Source: JBHIYN01 sp041984235 (GTDB taxonomy: Bacteria; Pseudomonadota; Gammaproteobacteria; Ga0077536). From it: a DNA stretch of 64,000 nucleotides. Below, piece by piece: positions 1 through 8,304 of this stretch (positions within the stretch are counted from its first letter, which is position 1; each line of letters starts with the position of its first letter). The notes beneath the pieces were generated by a model. It had not been told where the DNA came from. It worked only from the letters and a program-made list of their open reading frames with translations, and did no database searches. Made by a program: the position numbers and the translations under genes. The stretch lies in NCBI GenBank assembly GCA_041984235.1, contig JBHIYN010000020.1, forward strand, positions 29,699 through 93,698, in the 5' to 3' direction.

Positions 1-2
1 CC

Positions 3-971
3 TCACACCACCCGGTCGCGCGGCGTCTGGCCGGCGAAAAAGGCCTGCAGGTTCTCGATCACGCGCCGGCCCATGGCGACGCGGGTCTCCGCGGTCGCAC
101 TGCCGAGATGCGGCAGCAGGACCACGTTCTCCATTTTGCACAGGGCCGGCGGCACCGCCGGCTCGCTCTCGTAGACGTCGAGCCCGGCACCGGCCAGGCG
201 CCGCGATTCGAGTGCCTCGACCAGGGCCTCGTGATCGACCACGTCACCGCGCGCGGTATTGATCAGGTAAGCATGCGGCTGCATCACGGCGAGGCGCGCG
301 GCATTGACCAGGTGCCGGGTGGCTTCGCCGCCGGGGCAATGCAGCGAGACGAAGTCCGCCTGCGCCAGAACCTCCTCCGGCGTGGCGCACATCTGTGCCC
401 CGAGCGCGTTGGCGACGGCGGGCTCGGGTGGCACGGGATCGTGCGCCACGACGCGCATGCCGAAACCGAAGTGCGCGCGCTGCGCCACCGCGCGCGCAAT
501 GCGGCCGAAGCCGATCAGGCCCAGGGTCTTGCCGCTGACCCGCGTGCCGACCATGTGGGTCGGCCGCCAGCCGGTCCAGGCGCCGGCGCGCACGTGGCGC
601 TCGCCCTCGCCGGCGCGCCGGGCGACGGCCAGCAGCAGTGTCAGCGCGAGGTCGGCGGTGCAGTCGGTCAGCACCTCCGGGGTATTGGTCACGGTGATGC
701 CGGCCGCGCGCGCGGCCTCGAGGTCGATGTGGTTGAAACCGACGCCGAAGTTGCCGAGCACACGCGTGCGCGGCGTGCCGCCCAGCACCGCGGCGTCGAG
801 GCGATCGGTCACGGTCGGGCACAGCGCGTCGCAGTCGGCCAGCGCGGCACGCAGATCGTCGGCGCTGAACGGCCGGTCTTCCGCGTTCAGGACGGCGTCG
901 AATTGCGCAGCCAGCTCGGCTTCGACCGTCGCCGGCCAGCGCCGCGTGACGATGACTCGGGGTTTGCTCAT
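3..971 (-). CDS. D-2-hydroxyacid dehydrogenase (glyoxylate/hydroxypyruvate reductase type)
   Basis: 322-aa cytosolic NAD(P)H-dependent reductase of the D-isomer-specific 2-hydroxyacid dehydrogenase family, probably acting on glyoxylate or hydroxypyruvate. The Rossmann motif GLIGFGRIA is near residue 155. The catalytic Arg lies in NTARGD, the Glu in DVYESEP and the His in LPHLGSAT, so the triad is intact. The start at MSKPRV is preferred because seven extra upstream codons have no ribosome site. Glycerate kinase 1 kb away on the other strand fits a glyoxylate/glycerate role. Substrate choice is inference; other 2-ketoacids are possible. Confidence 0.9.
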   Translation of the reverse strand: MSKPRVIVTRRWPATVEAELAAQFDAVLNAEDRPFSADDLRAALADCDALCPTVTDRLDAAVLGGTPRTRVLGNFGVGFNHIDLEAARAAGITVTNTPEVLTDCTADLALTLLLAVARRAGEGERHVRAGAWTGWRPTHMVGTRVSGKTLGLIGFGRIARAVAQRAHFGFGMRVVAHDPVPPEPAVANALGAQMCATPEEVLAQADFVSLHCPGGEATRHLVNAARLAVMQPHAYLINTARGDVVDHEALVEALESRRLAGAGLDVYESEPAVPPALCKMENVVLLPHLGSATAETRVAMGRRVIENLQAFFAGQTPRDRVV

Positions 972-1052
972 GGGTTCTCTCCGCGGCTGCACACCTGCGG
1001 CCGCCTGGTGATCGGGAGGTACACCACGCCCGCTTGCGCGCGCGGCATCGCG

Positions 1053-1060
1053 TTATAGTA
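1053..1060 (+). promoter_or_regulatory. possible -10 element upstream of folD
   Basis: TATAGT at 1054-1059 lies in the GC-rich gap between the divergent dehydrogenase and folD, about 75 bp before the folD start. The only -35-like hexamer (TTGCGC at 1034) has a short 14-bp spacer, so this is a weak call. Confidence 0.3.
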
Positions 1061-1133
1061 GCGAGACGCGGCGCACCTGCACACGCGCCCGCCGGGCGAC
1101 GCCGGCGCGGCGCCCGAACGAAGGAAACACAGC

Positions 1134-1982
1134 ATGACCACAGACAAGATTCTCGACGGCTCGCGCGTCGCCGCCGCTGTCCTCGACGACGCGCGCGCCA
1201 AGGTCGCACGCCTGCACAGCGAGTGCGGGGTTACCCCGTGCCTGGCCACCGTGCTGGTCGGCGGCGATCCGGCCTCGGCGACCTACGTGCGCATGAAACG
1301 CAAGCGCTGCGCCGACGTCGGCATGACCTCGAAACCGATCGAGATGGCGGAGCGCACCACCACCACCGAGCTGGTGCGCCAGATCGAGGCCCTGGCCGAG
1401 GACCCCGGGGTCAACGGCATCCTGCTGCAGCACCCGGTACCGTCGCACATCGACGAGCGCGCCGCGTTCGAGGCGATCGGCCCGGCCAAGGACGTCGACG
1501 GCGTGACGGCAGTCGGCCTGGGCCGCATGTGGCTGGGGCTGGGCGTCTACGGCTCGTGCACGCCGGCCGGCATCATGCGCCTGCTCGCGGCCTACGACGT
1601 GGCGCTGGAAGGTCTCGACGCGCTGGTCATCGGACGCAGTCCGATCCTCGGCAAGCCGATGGCGGCGATGCTGCTGGAGGCGAATGCTACCGTCACCATC
1701 GCGCACTCGCGCACGCGCGACCTGCCGGCACTGGTCGGCCGCGCGGATCTCGTGGTCGCCGCGGTCGGGCGCGCCGAGTTCGTACGCGGTGAGTGGATTC
1801 GGGACGGCGCGATCGTGGTCGACGCCGGCTACAACGAGGGCAACGTCGGCGACGTCGAGTACGAGGCGGCGCACGCCCGCGCGCGGCTGATCACGCCGGT
1901 ACCCGGCGGCGTCGGACCGATGACCATCGCGACCCTGATCGACCAGACCGCCGACGCCGCCTGCCGGCAGCACGGCCTGTAG
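1134..1982 (+). CDS. folD: Bifunctional methylene-THF dehydrogenase / methenyl-THF cyclohydrolase FolD
   Basis: 282-aa cytosolic enzyme interconverting 5,10-methylene-, 5,10-methenyl- and 10-formyl-tetrahydrofolate. The catalytic Tyr51-x3-Lys55 pair (YVRMK), the cofactor-side motif GRSPILGKP near residue 166 and the C-terminal PVPGGVGPMT signature are all present. Length matches the family (about 280-290 aa). GGAAACA before the ATG is the probable ribosome site. It is followed 25 bp later by glycerate kinase on the same strand, so the two may be cotranscribed. One-carbon metabolism links loosely to formate released by the formamidase at 8.3 kb, but this is only context. Confidence 0.97.
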   Translation: MTTDKILDGSRVAAAVLDDARAKVARLHSECGVTPCLATVLVGGDPASATYVRMKRKRCADVGMTSKPIEMAERTTTTELVRQIEALAEDPGVNGILLQHPVPSHIDERAAFEAIGPAKDVDGVTAVGLGRMWLGLGVYGSCTPAGIMRLLAAYDVALEGLDALVIGRSPILGKPMAAMLLEANATVTIAHSRTRDLPALVGRADLVVAAVGRAEFVRGEWIRDGAIVVDAGYNEGNVGDVEYEAAHARARLITPVPGGVGPMTIATLIDQTADAACRQHGL

Positions 1983-2007
1983 TCCGCCGCACACCGCGGC
2001 GGCCGTA

Positions 2008-3156
2008 ATGCGCATCCTCGTCGCGCCCGACTCGTTCAAGGAAAGCCTGGGCGCGGCCGAGGTGGCGGACGCGCTGGCCGCGGGCCTGGCCGAGGCGCTG
2101 CCCGGCGTGGCGCTCGACCTCGCCCCGATCGCCGACGGCGGCGAAGGCACCGTCGACGCCCTGCTCGCCGCGGCCGGCGGTGAACGCGTGACGGTACCCG
2201 TGCACGACCCGCTGGGGCGGCCGCTGCAGGCGGCGTTCGGGCTGCTGGCCGATCGACGCACCGCGGTGGTCGAATGCGCCGCCGCCTCGGGCCTCGGCCT
2301 GCTCGCAGCGGGCGAGCGCGATCCGCTGCGCGCCTCCAGCTACGGCACCGGTGAGCTGCTGCTCGCCGCCGCGCGGCACGGCGCCGAACGCATCATCGTC
2401 GGACTCGGCGGCTCGGCCACGGTCGACGGCGGCCTCGGCCTGCTGCAGGCGGCCGGCATGACCCTGCTGGACGACGCTGACACGCCGCTTGCGGCGCCGG
2501 CCGGCGGCGGCGCGCTGGCCGGCGTGGCCGGTATCGCCGACACTGATCGGGACCCGGCCTTCGCCGGCGTGCGCATCGAGATCGCCAGCGACGTCGACAA
2601 CCCGCTGCTCGGCGCCACCGGCGCGGCGGCCGTGTTCGGTCCACAGAAAGGCGCCGATCCGGCCACCGTCGCGGTGCTCGACGCCGGCCTCGCGCACTTC
2701 TACGACATCCTCGAGGCGCGCTTCGGGGTCCGCGTACGCGAGCGCGCCGGCGCCGGCGCCGCCGGCGGCCTGGGCGCGGCCCTGATGGCGGTGTTCGCGG
2801 CCGAGCCGCGGCCCGGCATCGAGGTCGTCGCCGAGGCCTGCGACCTGCGCGCGCGCATCGCGCAGGCCGACGTCGTCATCACCGGCGAAGGCCGCATCGA
2901 CGCGCAGACCCTGCACGGCAAGGGGCCTTACGGGGTCGCGCAACTCGCGCGCGCGCTCGGCCGGCCGGTCATCGCCGTCGGCGGCAGTCTCGCCGACGAC
3001 GCGCCACTGGCGGCGGACGGTCCCTTCGACGCCTTCGAAGCGGCCGTCTGCCGGCCGCAGTCAGAGCACGACGCACTCGCCGGCGCACGCCCACAGCTGG
3101 TGCGCGCCGGCACCCGCATCGGACGCTGGCTGGCGCTCGCCACGCGCCTAGCCTGA
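2008..3156 (+). CDS. Glycerate kinase (GarK/GlxK family)
   Basis: 382-aa ATP-dependent kinase converting glycerate to phosphoglycerate; family members usually give 2-phosphoglycerate. The N-terminal signature APDSFKESL, the GLGGSATVDGGLG loop near residue 132 and VITGEGRIDAQTLHGKGP near residue 290 are diagnostic of the GarK/GlxK type. Length matches the family. It lies 25 bp after folD. With the 2-hydroxyacid dehydrogenase at the window's left end it could complete glyoxylate or hydroxypyruvate disposal through glycerate. Confidence 0.95.
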   Translation: MRILVAPDSFKESLGAAEVADALAAGLAEALPGVALDLAPIADGGEGTVDALLAAAGGERVTVPVHDPLGRPLQAAFGLLADRRTAVVECAAASGLGLLAAGERDPLRASSYGTGELLLAAARHGAERIIVGLGGSATVDGGLGLLQAAGMTLLDDADTPLAAPAGGGALAGVAGIADTDRDPAFAGVRIEIASDVDNPLLGATGAAAVFGPQKGADPATVAVLDAGLAHFYDILEARFGVRVRERAGAGAAGGLGAALMAVFAAEPRPGIEVVAEACDLRARIAQADVVITGEGRIDAQTLHGKGPYGVAQLARALGRPVIAVGGSLADDAPLAADGPFDAFEAAVCRPQSEHDALAGARPQLVRAGTRIGRWLALATRLA

Positions 3157-3175
3157 GCGCGCCGGGAACCGTGAG

Positions 3176-3562
3176 CTAGCCGCCCGCCGGCGTCCCCCAC
3201 ACCAGCCAGGCGGCGAACGCGGCGGCCAGCAGCCACAACGTCACGACCAGCACCGCCCCGCCCACGCTGCGCCGCAGCCGCGGTGGCGCGGCGGCGGCGC
3301 GCGCCTCGCACTCGGCCCACACCGCGGGCGGCATCAGGCGCACGGCGAGCCACAGGCCGAACGGCAGGATGAGCAGGTCGTCGAGCCAGCCGAGCACCGG
3401 GATGACATCCGGGATGAGGTCGATCGGGCTCAGTGCGTAGGCCACCACCAGCACGATGATGACCTTGCTCGCGCGCGGCACGCGCGGGTCGCCCAGCGCC
3501 AGGTAGAGCGCCGCCAGGTGGCGGCGCAGGGCCTGCGCGCGGCGTCGCCAGGCCGCGATCAA
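3176..3562 (-). CDS. DUF1232 (YkvA-type) membrane protein
   Basis: 128-aa small inner-membrane protein. The DUF1232 signature YALSPIDLIPDVIPVLGW lies in the middle, followed by the hydrophobic LDDLLILPFGLWLAV, and a second membrane helix sits near the C-terminus. It starts 6 bp after the pntB stop on the same strand, so it is probably the last gene of a pntA-pntB operon. Molecular function of the family is unknown; linkage to transhydrogenase is observed here but no role is claimed. Confidence 0.85.
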   Translation of the reverse strand: MIAAWRRRAQALRRHLAALYLALGDPRVPRASKVIIVLVVAYALSPIDLIPDVIPVLGWLDDLLILPFGLWLAVRLMPPAVWAECEARAAAAPPRLRRSVGGAVLVVTLWLLAAAFAAWLVWGTPAGG

Positions 3563-3568
3563 GGAGGA

Positions 3569-4960
3569 TTAATGCAGCGCCGCGAGCACCGCATCCAGGC
3601 TCTGCTTGGCATCGCCGAACAGCATGCGCGTGTTCTCGCGGAAGAATAGCGGGTTGTCGACGCCGGCGTAGCCGCTGGCCATGCTGCGCTTGAGCACCAC
3701 CGCGGTGCGCGCGTGCCAGACCTCGAGCACCGGCATGCCCGCGATCGGGCTGCCCGGCTCGTCCTGCGCCGAAGGATTGACGATGTCGTTGGCCCCGATC
3801 ACCAGCACCACGTCGGTCTCCGGAAAGTCCTCGTTGATCTCGTCCATCTCGAGCACGATGTCGTAGGGGACATGGGCCTCGGCCAGCAGCACGTTCATAT
3901 GCCCGGGCATGCGCCCGGCGACCGGGTGGATAGCGAAACGCACTTCCTTGCCGGCGTCGCGCAGGGCCTTGGTGATCTCGTAGACGGTGTTCTGCGCCTG
4001 CGCCACCGCCATGCCGTAACCGGGCACGATGACCACGTGGTCGGCCTCACGCAGCAGGTCGGCGGTCTCCTCGGCACTGACCGACTGTACTTCGCCGTCG
4101 TACTCGGCTGCCGCGCCACCGCCTCCCGAGGTGCCGAAGCCACCGGCGATGACGGCGAGGAAGTGCCGGTTCATCGCGCGGCACATGATGTAGGACAGGA
4201 TCGCACCGGACGAGCCAACCAGCGCGCCGGTCACGATCAGCAGGTCGTTCGACAGCATGAAGCCGGTCGCCGCCGCGGCCCAGCCCGAGTAGCTGTTCAG
4301 CATCGACACCACCACCGGCATGTCGGCACCGCCGATCGCCATCACCATGTGCACCCCGAAAGCGAAGGCGAGCAGGGTCATGATCACGAGCACGAACAGC
4401 GCCCAGCCCATCGAGGCCATGCCGACGAACTTGATGCCGAGCAGCAGGCAGGCGACGCCGATGCCGAGGTTGAGCCAGTGGCGCGCCGGCAGCAGCAGCG
4501 GCTTGCCGTCGATCTTGCCGCGCAGCTTGCCGAAGGCGATCACCGAGCCGGTAAAGGTCACGGCGCCGATCAGGATGCCGAGGTAGATCTCGACCTCGTG
4601 GATGGTGCGTTCGACGCCGCTGTAATGGCCGGCATCGCCGATGTAGGTGGCGAAGCCGATCAGCACCGCGGCGAGTCCGACGAAGCTGTGCAGGATGGCG
4701 ACCAGCTCCGGCATCTCGGTCATCTGCACGCGGCGTGCGGCGGTAACCCCTAGCGTGCCGCCGATGAGCATGACGATGACCAGCACGACGTAGTCGGTGA
4801 CCTGGTTGGAGAAGATCGTCGCGATGATGGCGATGGCCATGCCGCAGATGCCGTAGGCATTGCCACGGCGCGCCGTTTCGGGATGGCTGAGACCGCCCAG
4901 GCTGAGGATGAACAGAACGGCCGCGATGATGTAGCTGGCAGTAACGATGCCGGAGACCAT
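3569..4960 (-). CDS. pntB: NAD(P) transhydrogenase subunit beta PntB
   Basis: 463-aa inner-membrane subunit with multiple transmembrane helices in the first ~260 residues and the soluble NADP(H)-binding domain III at the C-terminus (VPGYGMAVAQAQ near 315, GYAGVDNPLF near 430). With PntA it couples hydride transfer from NADH to NADP+ to inward proton movement, supplying NADPH. Full length for the family (E. coli 462 aa). It begins 13 bp after the pntA stop. Confidence 0.97.
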   Translation of the reverse strand: MVSGIVTASYIIAAVLFILSLGGLSHPETARRGNAYGICGMAIAIIATIFSNQVTDYVVLVIVMLIGGTLGVTAARRVQMTEMPELVAILHSFVGLAAVLIGFATYIGDAGHYSGVERTIHEVEIYLGILIGAVTFTGSVIAFGKLRGKIDGKPLLLPARHWLNLGIGVACLLLGIKFVGMASMGWALFVLVIMTLLAFAFGVHMVMAIGGADMPVVVSMLNSYSGWAAAATGFMLSNDLLIVTGALVGSSGAILSYIMCRAMNRHFLAVIAGGFGTSGGGGAAAEYDGEVQSVSAEETADLLREADHVVIVPGYGMAVAQAQNTVYEITKALRDAGKEVRFAIHPVAGRMPGHMNVLLAEAHVPYDIVLEMDEINEDFPETDVVLVIGANDIVNPSAQDEPGSPIAGMPVLEVWHARTAVVLKRSMASGYAGVDNPLFFRENTRMLFGDAKQSLDAVLAALH

Positions 4961-4973
4961 GATCTTCCCCTTC

Positions 4974-6524
4974 TTACTTGCGGAACATGCGCAGCATGCG
5001 CTGGGTGACGAGGAAGCCGCCGGCGATGTTGATCGTGGCGATGAGAATGGCGAGCGCGGCGAGCAGGCTGACCAGGAACGAGGAGGTCGATATCTGCAGC
5101 AGCGCGCCGATCACGATGATGCCGCTGATCGCGTTGGTCACGCTCATCAGCGGCGTGTGCAGGGCCGGGGTCACGTTCCACACCACCTGGTAGCCGACGA
5201 AGCAGGCCAGCACGAAAACGGTGAAGTGCGACATGAAGGCTGGCGGCGCGACCCGCCCCAGCCCCCACAGCGCGAGCGCGCCGACGGCGAGCAGGATGAT
5301 CGTGGCGTAGGGATTCTTCTTGCGCTGGACCGGCTCCGGCGGCGGCGCGGCGGGCGCCTTGCGCGGCGGCGCGGCGGAGATCTTCGGCGCCGGCGGCGGC
5401 CAGGTGATCTCGCCGGCGTTGATCACGGTGGCGCCGCGGATAGCCTCGTCTTCCATGTCGATGACGATGTTGCCGTCAGCCTCGGGCGTGAGGTCGGTCA
5501 GCAGGTGGCGCAGGTTGGTGGCGTAGAGCTGGCTCGCCTGGGTCGCCAGCCGGCTCGGCAGGTCGGTGTAGCCGATCACGGTCACCCCGTGGGCGTGGGC
5601 GACCTCGCCGGGCACGGTCAGCTCGCAGTTGCCGCCCTGCTCCGCCGCCAGGTCGACGATGACGCTGCCGTCGGCCATCGACTCCACCATCTCCTTCGTG
5701 ATCAGCTTGGGCGCGGGCTTGCCCGGGATCAGCGCGGTGGTGACGATGATGTCGACTTCTTTCGCCTGCTCCGCGAACAGCGCCATCTCGGCCCTGATGA
5801 ACTCCTCGCTCATGACCTTGGCGTAGCCGCCCTCGCCCGATCCCTCTTCCTCGAATTCGAGCATGAGGAACTCGGCGTCCATGCTCTCGACCTGCTCCTT
5901 GACCTCGGGGCGGGTGTCGAAGGCGCGCACGATGGCGCCCATGCTCTTGGCCGCGCCGATCGCGGCCAGCCCGGCGACGCCGGCGCCGATCACCAGCACC
6001 TTGGCCGGCGGCACCTTGCCCGCGGCCGTGATCTGGCCGGTGAAGAAACGGCCGAAATGATTGGCCGCCTCGACGATGGCGCGGTAGCCGCCGATGTTGG
6101 CCATCGAGGACAGCGCGTCCATCTTCTGCGCACGCGAGATGCGCGGCACGCTGTCCATCGCGAGTACATTGGCGCCGGTCGCGGCCAGGCGTTGCATGAG
6201 GTCTTCGTTCTGCGCCGGCCAGATGAAGGCAATCAGGGTCTGTCCCGTGCGCAGCAGCGAGACCTCGTCGACGCCGAGATCGGGGTGCGCGGCCGGTGCG
6301 CGTACCTTGAGCACGATGTCGGCGCCGTCCCACAGGGCGCGCGCGTCTTCGACCATGGTGGCGCCAGCCGCGGTATAGGCGGCATCGGAGAAGCTGGCGG
6401 CGGTGCCGGCGCCGGCCTCGACGCTGACCTCGAAACCGAGCTTGAGTAACTGCCGGACCACCTCGGGCGTGGTCGCGACGCGGCGCTCGCCGGGGTGGAT
6501 CTCGCGCGGCACGGCGATCTTCAT
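4974..6524 (-). CDS. pntA: NAD(P) transhydrogenase subunit alpha PntA
   Basis: 516-aa subunit with the NAD(H)-binding domain I (N-terminus AVPREIHPGERRVA; GAGVAGLAAIGAAKSMGA near 173; FDTRPEVKEQ) joined by a Pro/Ala linker (near 375-400) to C-terminal membrane helices. This is the fused, E. coli-like alpha subunit rather than the split PntAA/PntAB type. Start at MKIAVPREI. The gene is preceded by a good sigma-70-type promoter at 6578-6605 and followed by pntB and a DUF1232 gene as a likely three-gene operon. Confidence 0.97.
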   Translation of the reverse strand: MKIAVPREIHPGERRVATTPEVVRQLLKLGFEVSVEAGAGTAASFSDAAYTAAGATMVEDARALWDGADIVLKVRAPAAHPDLGVDEVSLLRTGQTLIAFIWPAQNEDLMQRLAATGANVLAMDSVPRISRAQKMDALSSMANIGGYRAIVEAANHFGRFFTGQITAAGKVPPAKVLVIGAGVAGLAAIGAAKSMGAIVRAFDTRPEVKEQVESMDAEFLMLEFEEEGSGEGGYAKVMSEEFIRAEMALFAEQAKEVDIIVTTALIPGKPAPKLITKEMVESMADGSVIVDLAAEQGGNCELTVPGEVAHAHGVTVIGYTDLPSRLATQASQLYATNLRHLLTDLTPEADGNIVIDMEDEAIRGATVINAGEITWPPPAPKISAAPPRKAPAAPPPEPVQRKKNPYATIILLAVGALALWGLGRVAPPAFMSHFTVFVLACFVGYQVVWNVTPALHTPLMSVTNAISGIIVIGALLQISTSSFLVSLLAALAILIATINIAGGFLVTQRMLRMFRK

Positions 6525-6577
6525 CGATGCGTTCTCCCTGTTCGGCGTGGGGTTTTACGGTGCGGTACGGGCCGGCG

Positions 6578-6605
6578 ATTATATATTGCGCTGCACACGG
6601 GACAA
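6578..6605 (-). promoter_or_regulatory. sigma-70-type promoter of pntAB
   Basis: Read on the minus strand, TTGTCC (6605-6600), a 16-bp spacer and a perfect TATAAT (6583-6578) lie about 55 bp before the pntA start, in the AT-richest stretch of this divergent gap. Confidence 0.7.
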
Positions 6606-6676
6606 CGGGCGCGGGATATCGGCGGCGCCGGGCCTGGGTTAGGCTTGGAGTCCCCACTGCCACCGGAGGCAAGCGC

Positions 6677-7318
6677 ATGACCGCCCCCACGACCCGCGTG
6701 TTCGACAGCGAAGAAGCGCTGCGCGAGTTCATCGGCCGGCCCCACGACCTGGCCGTCGCCAAGGCCATCGACCACCTCGACAAGTACTGCCGCGCCTTCA
6801 TCGCCCGCTCGCCGTTCCTGACCATCGGTACCGCCGCCGCCAACGGTCGCGGCGACGTCTCGCCGCGCGGCGACCAGCCGGGCTTCGTGCAGGTGCTGGA
6901 CGACCACACCCTGTTCATACCCGACCGCCCCGGCAACAACCGGCTGGACACCATGGCCAACATCATCGCCAATCCCAACGTCGGCGTGCTCTTCCTGGTA
7001 CCGGGCTTCGAGGACTGCCTGCGCGTCAACGGGCGCGCCAGCATCGTCGCCGACGACGTCCTGCTCGAAGCCGCCACGGTCAAGGGCAAGACCCCCAGGA
7101 TCGGCATCCGGGTCGCCGTCGACGAGGCCTACCTGCACTGCGCCAAGGCCATCCGCCGCGCGAAACTGTGGGATCCGGACAGCCTGCACGAGCGCAGGGA
7201 ATTGCCGAGCCTCGGCAAGATGATCCTGGAGCAGACCGCCGCAGCGCCACCGCCGGCCGAGGTCGTCGCCGAAGTCGACGAGTACATCGAAGAGAACTAC
7301 CGCACCGAACTCTACTGA
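6677..7318 (+). CDS. PPOX-family FMN-dependent flavoprotein (MSMEG_1061-like)
   Basis: 213-aa protein of the pyridoxamine-5'-phosphate-oxidase-like split-barrel superfamily. The core FLTIGTAAANGRGDVSPRGDQPGFV (residues ~52-76) and LFIPDRPGNNRLDTMANI followed by NPNVGVLFLVPG are typical of the branch that reduces small molecules with flavin or F420 and is not a vitamin B6 enzyme. The start is fixed by GGAGG at 6665-6669. A glutathione S-transferase follows 11 bp downstream, suggesting a two-gene stress or detoxification operon. Substrate is unknown. Confidence 0.85.
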   Translation: MTAPTTRVFDSEEALREFIGRPHDLAVAKAIDHLDKYCRAFIARSPFLTIGTAAANGRGDVSPRGDQPGFVQVLDDHTLFIPDRPGNNRLDTMANIIANPNVGVLFLVPGFEDCLRVNGRASIVADDVLLEAATVKGKTPRIGIRVAVDEAYLHCAKAIRRAKLWDPDSLHERRELPSLGKMILEQTAAAPPPAEVVAEVDEYIEENYRTELY

Positions 7319-7329
7319 GCAGGCCGTCC

Positions 7330-7977
7330 ATGAAGCTCTATACCTACGAGGAATCCGGCAATAGCTACAAGGTGCGACTGCTGCTCGCCCTGATGGGCGT
7401 GGAGGTCGAGCAGGTCGAGGTCGACCTGATGGCCGACGAGCAGCACGGCGCGGCCTTCCTCGCCATCAATCCCCGCGGCGAGGTGCCGGCGCTGGTCGAC
7501 GGCGACCTGGTGCTGCGCGATTCGGCTGCCATCCTGGTCTACCTCGCCGGGCAACACCCCGAGCGCGGCTGGTGGTCGACCGATCCCGCCGCGCAGGCGC
7601 AGATCACGGAGTGGCTGGCCTTCGCCGCAAGCTGGGTGCAGTACGGCGTGTTCACCGCGCGGGCGGTGGTCGCCTTCGGCATTCCCGCCAACGGCCTGCC
7701 GCCGGACTTCCCGCACGACGTGCTCGCCGAGGCACGCGTGCGCGGCGAGAAGTCGCTGGCCATCCTCGACGGCCACCTCGCCGCACACGAGTGGCTGGCC
7801 TGCGAGCGCCCGACCATCGCCGACATCGCCGTATTTCCCTACGTCGCATTGGCGCCCATGGGCGAGATCTCGCTGGAGCCGTGGCCGGCGGTACGCGCCT
7901 GGATCGCGCGCATCCGCGCCCTGCCGGGTTTCGTTCCCGTCGCCGGCCTCGACGACCCGCGTTACCGCACTGCCTGA
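7330..7977 (+). CDS. Glutathione S-transferase family protein
   Basis: 215-aa cytosolic protein with an N-terminal thioredoxin-like domain (MKLYTYEESGNSYKVRLLL; cis-Pro region RGEVPALVDGDLVLRDSAAI with the glutathione-binding Asp-Ser) and an all-helical C-terminal domain (PTIADIAVFPYVALAP). Length is normal for the family. It is in an operon with the preceding PPOX gene (11-bp gap). Conjugation or glutathione-dependent reduction are both possible. Confidence 0.92.
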   Translation: MKLYTYEESGNSYKVRLLLALMGVEVEQVEVDLMADEQHGAAFLAINPRGEVPALVDGDLVLRDSAAILVYLAGQHPERGWWSTDPAAQAQITEWLAFAASWVQYGVFTARAVVAFGIPANGLPPDFPHDVLAEARVRGEKSLAILDGHLAAHEWLACERPTIADIAVFPYVALAPMGEISLEPWPAVRAWIARIRALPGFVPVAGLDDPRYRTA

Positions 7978-8123
7978 CCCCGCTTAGCGATTCGCACACA
8001 TCGCCGCGGCGGGCTGCGCAGCCCGCCGGTCGGCGGCACGCCAGCGCGATTTGCTGGCGCGCGCGCTCGGGCAGCGTGTGACAGCGGCGCGCGGATGCAC
8101 CGGCGCGACGCCGCGACCGCGAA
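7978..8123. other. non-coding stretch with GC hairpin after the GST gene
   Basis: Between the GST stop and the fmdA upstream motif there is a perfect 20-bp palindrome (8008-8027, arms GGCGGGCTG/CAGCCCGCC) without a following T-run, and a weaker hairpin near 8042-8060. It may end GST transcription. No gene is seen. Confidence 0.4.
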
Positions 8124-8137
8124 TTTAGTGCAAAAAA
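8124..8137 (+). promoter_or_regulatory. upstream motif (putative enhancer) of the fmdA sigma-54 promoter
   Basis: TTTAGTGCA followed by an A-run; it matches the TTTAGTGCATAAAG motif seen at 10403 and 15702. It begins 73 bp before the TGG of the -24 element, the same spacing as at the other two promoters. Half of it (TAGTGC) resembles an NtrC half-site, but no full NtrC dyad is present. Confidence 0.65.
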
Positions 8138-8165
8138 AAGCCGCTACTTTCAGGCAACTCGTTCG

Positions 8166-8178
8166 CAACTCTTTGATC
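8166..8178 (-). promoter_or_regulatory. IHF-like site between enhancer motif and sigma-54 promoter
   Basis: CAACTCTTTGATC matches YAANNNNTTGATW at 12 of 13 positions and begins 31 bp before the -24 TGG. Location between the enhancer motif and the promoter is the normal place for IHF in sigma-54 systems. Confidence 0.5.
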
Positions 8179-8196
8179 GTTGGTTAGTGTCGCGTT

Positions 8197-8212
8197 TGGC
8201 ACGTGGTGTGCA
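8197..8212 (+). promoter_or_regulatory. sigma-54 promoter of fmdA
   Basis: TGGCACGTGGTGTGCA: -24 GG (8198-8199), exactly 10 bases, then -12 GC (8210-8211), with TGGCACG identical to consensus. It lies about 93 bp before the fmdA start. Nitrogen-limitation control is the expected consequence. Confidence 0.85.
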
Positions 8213-8304
8213 ATGCAGCAAACGACTGCGGCAGGGCGCGTGCTCGAGCCACGCGGACCCTGCCGCCACAACACGACAACCAATACCGATGCGGAGGGCC
8301 ATCA

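Noticed and set aside
5476..7107. Long minus-strand frame overlapping pntA and the PPOX gene
   Set aside because: It is a shifted shadow of pntA with low-complexity Arg/Gly translation; pntA in the true frame has all family motifs.
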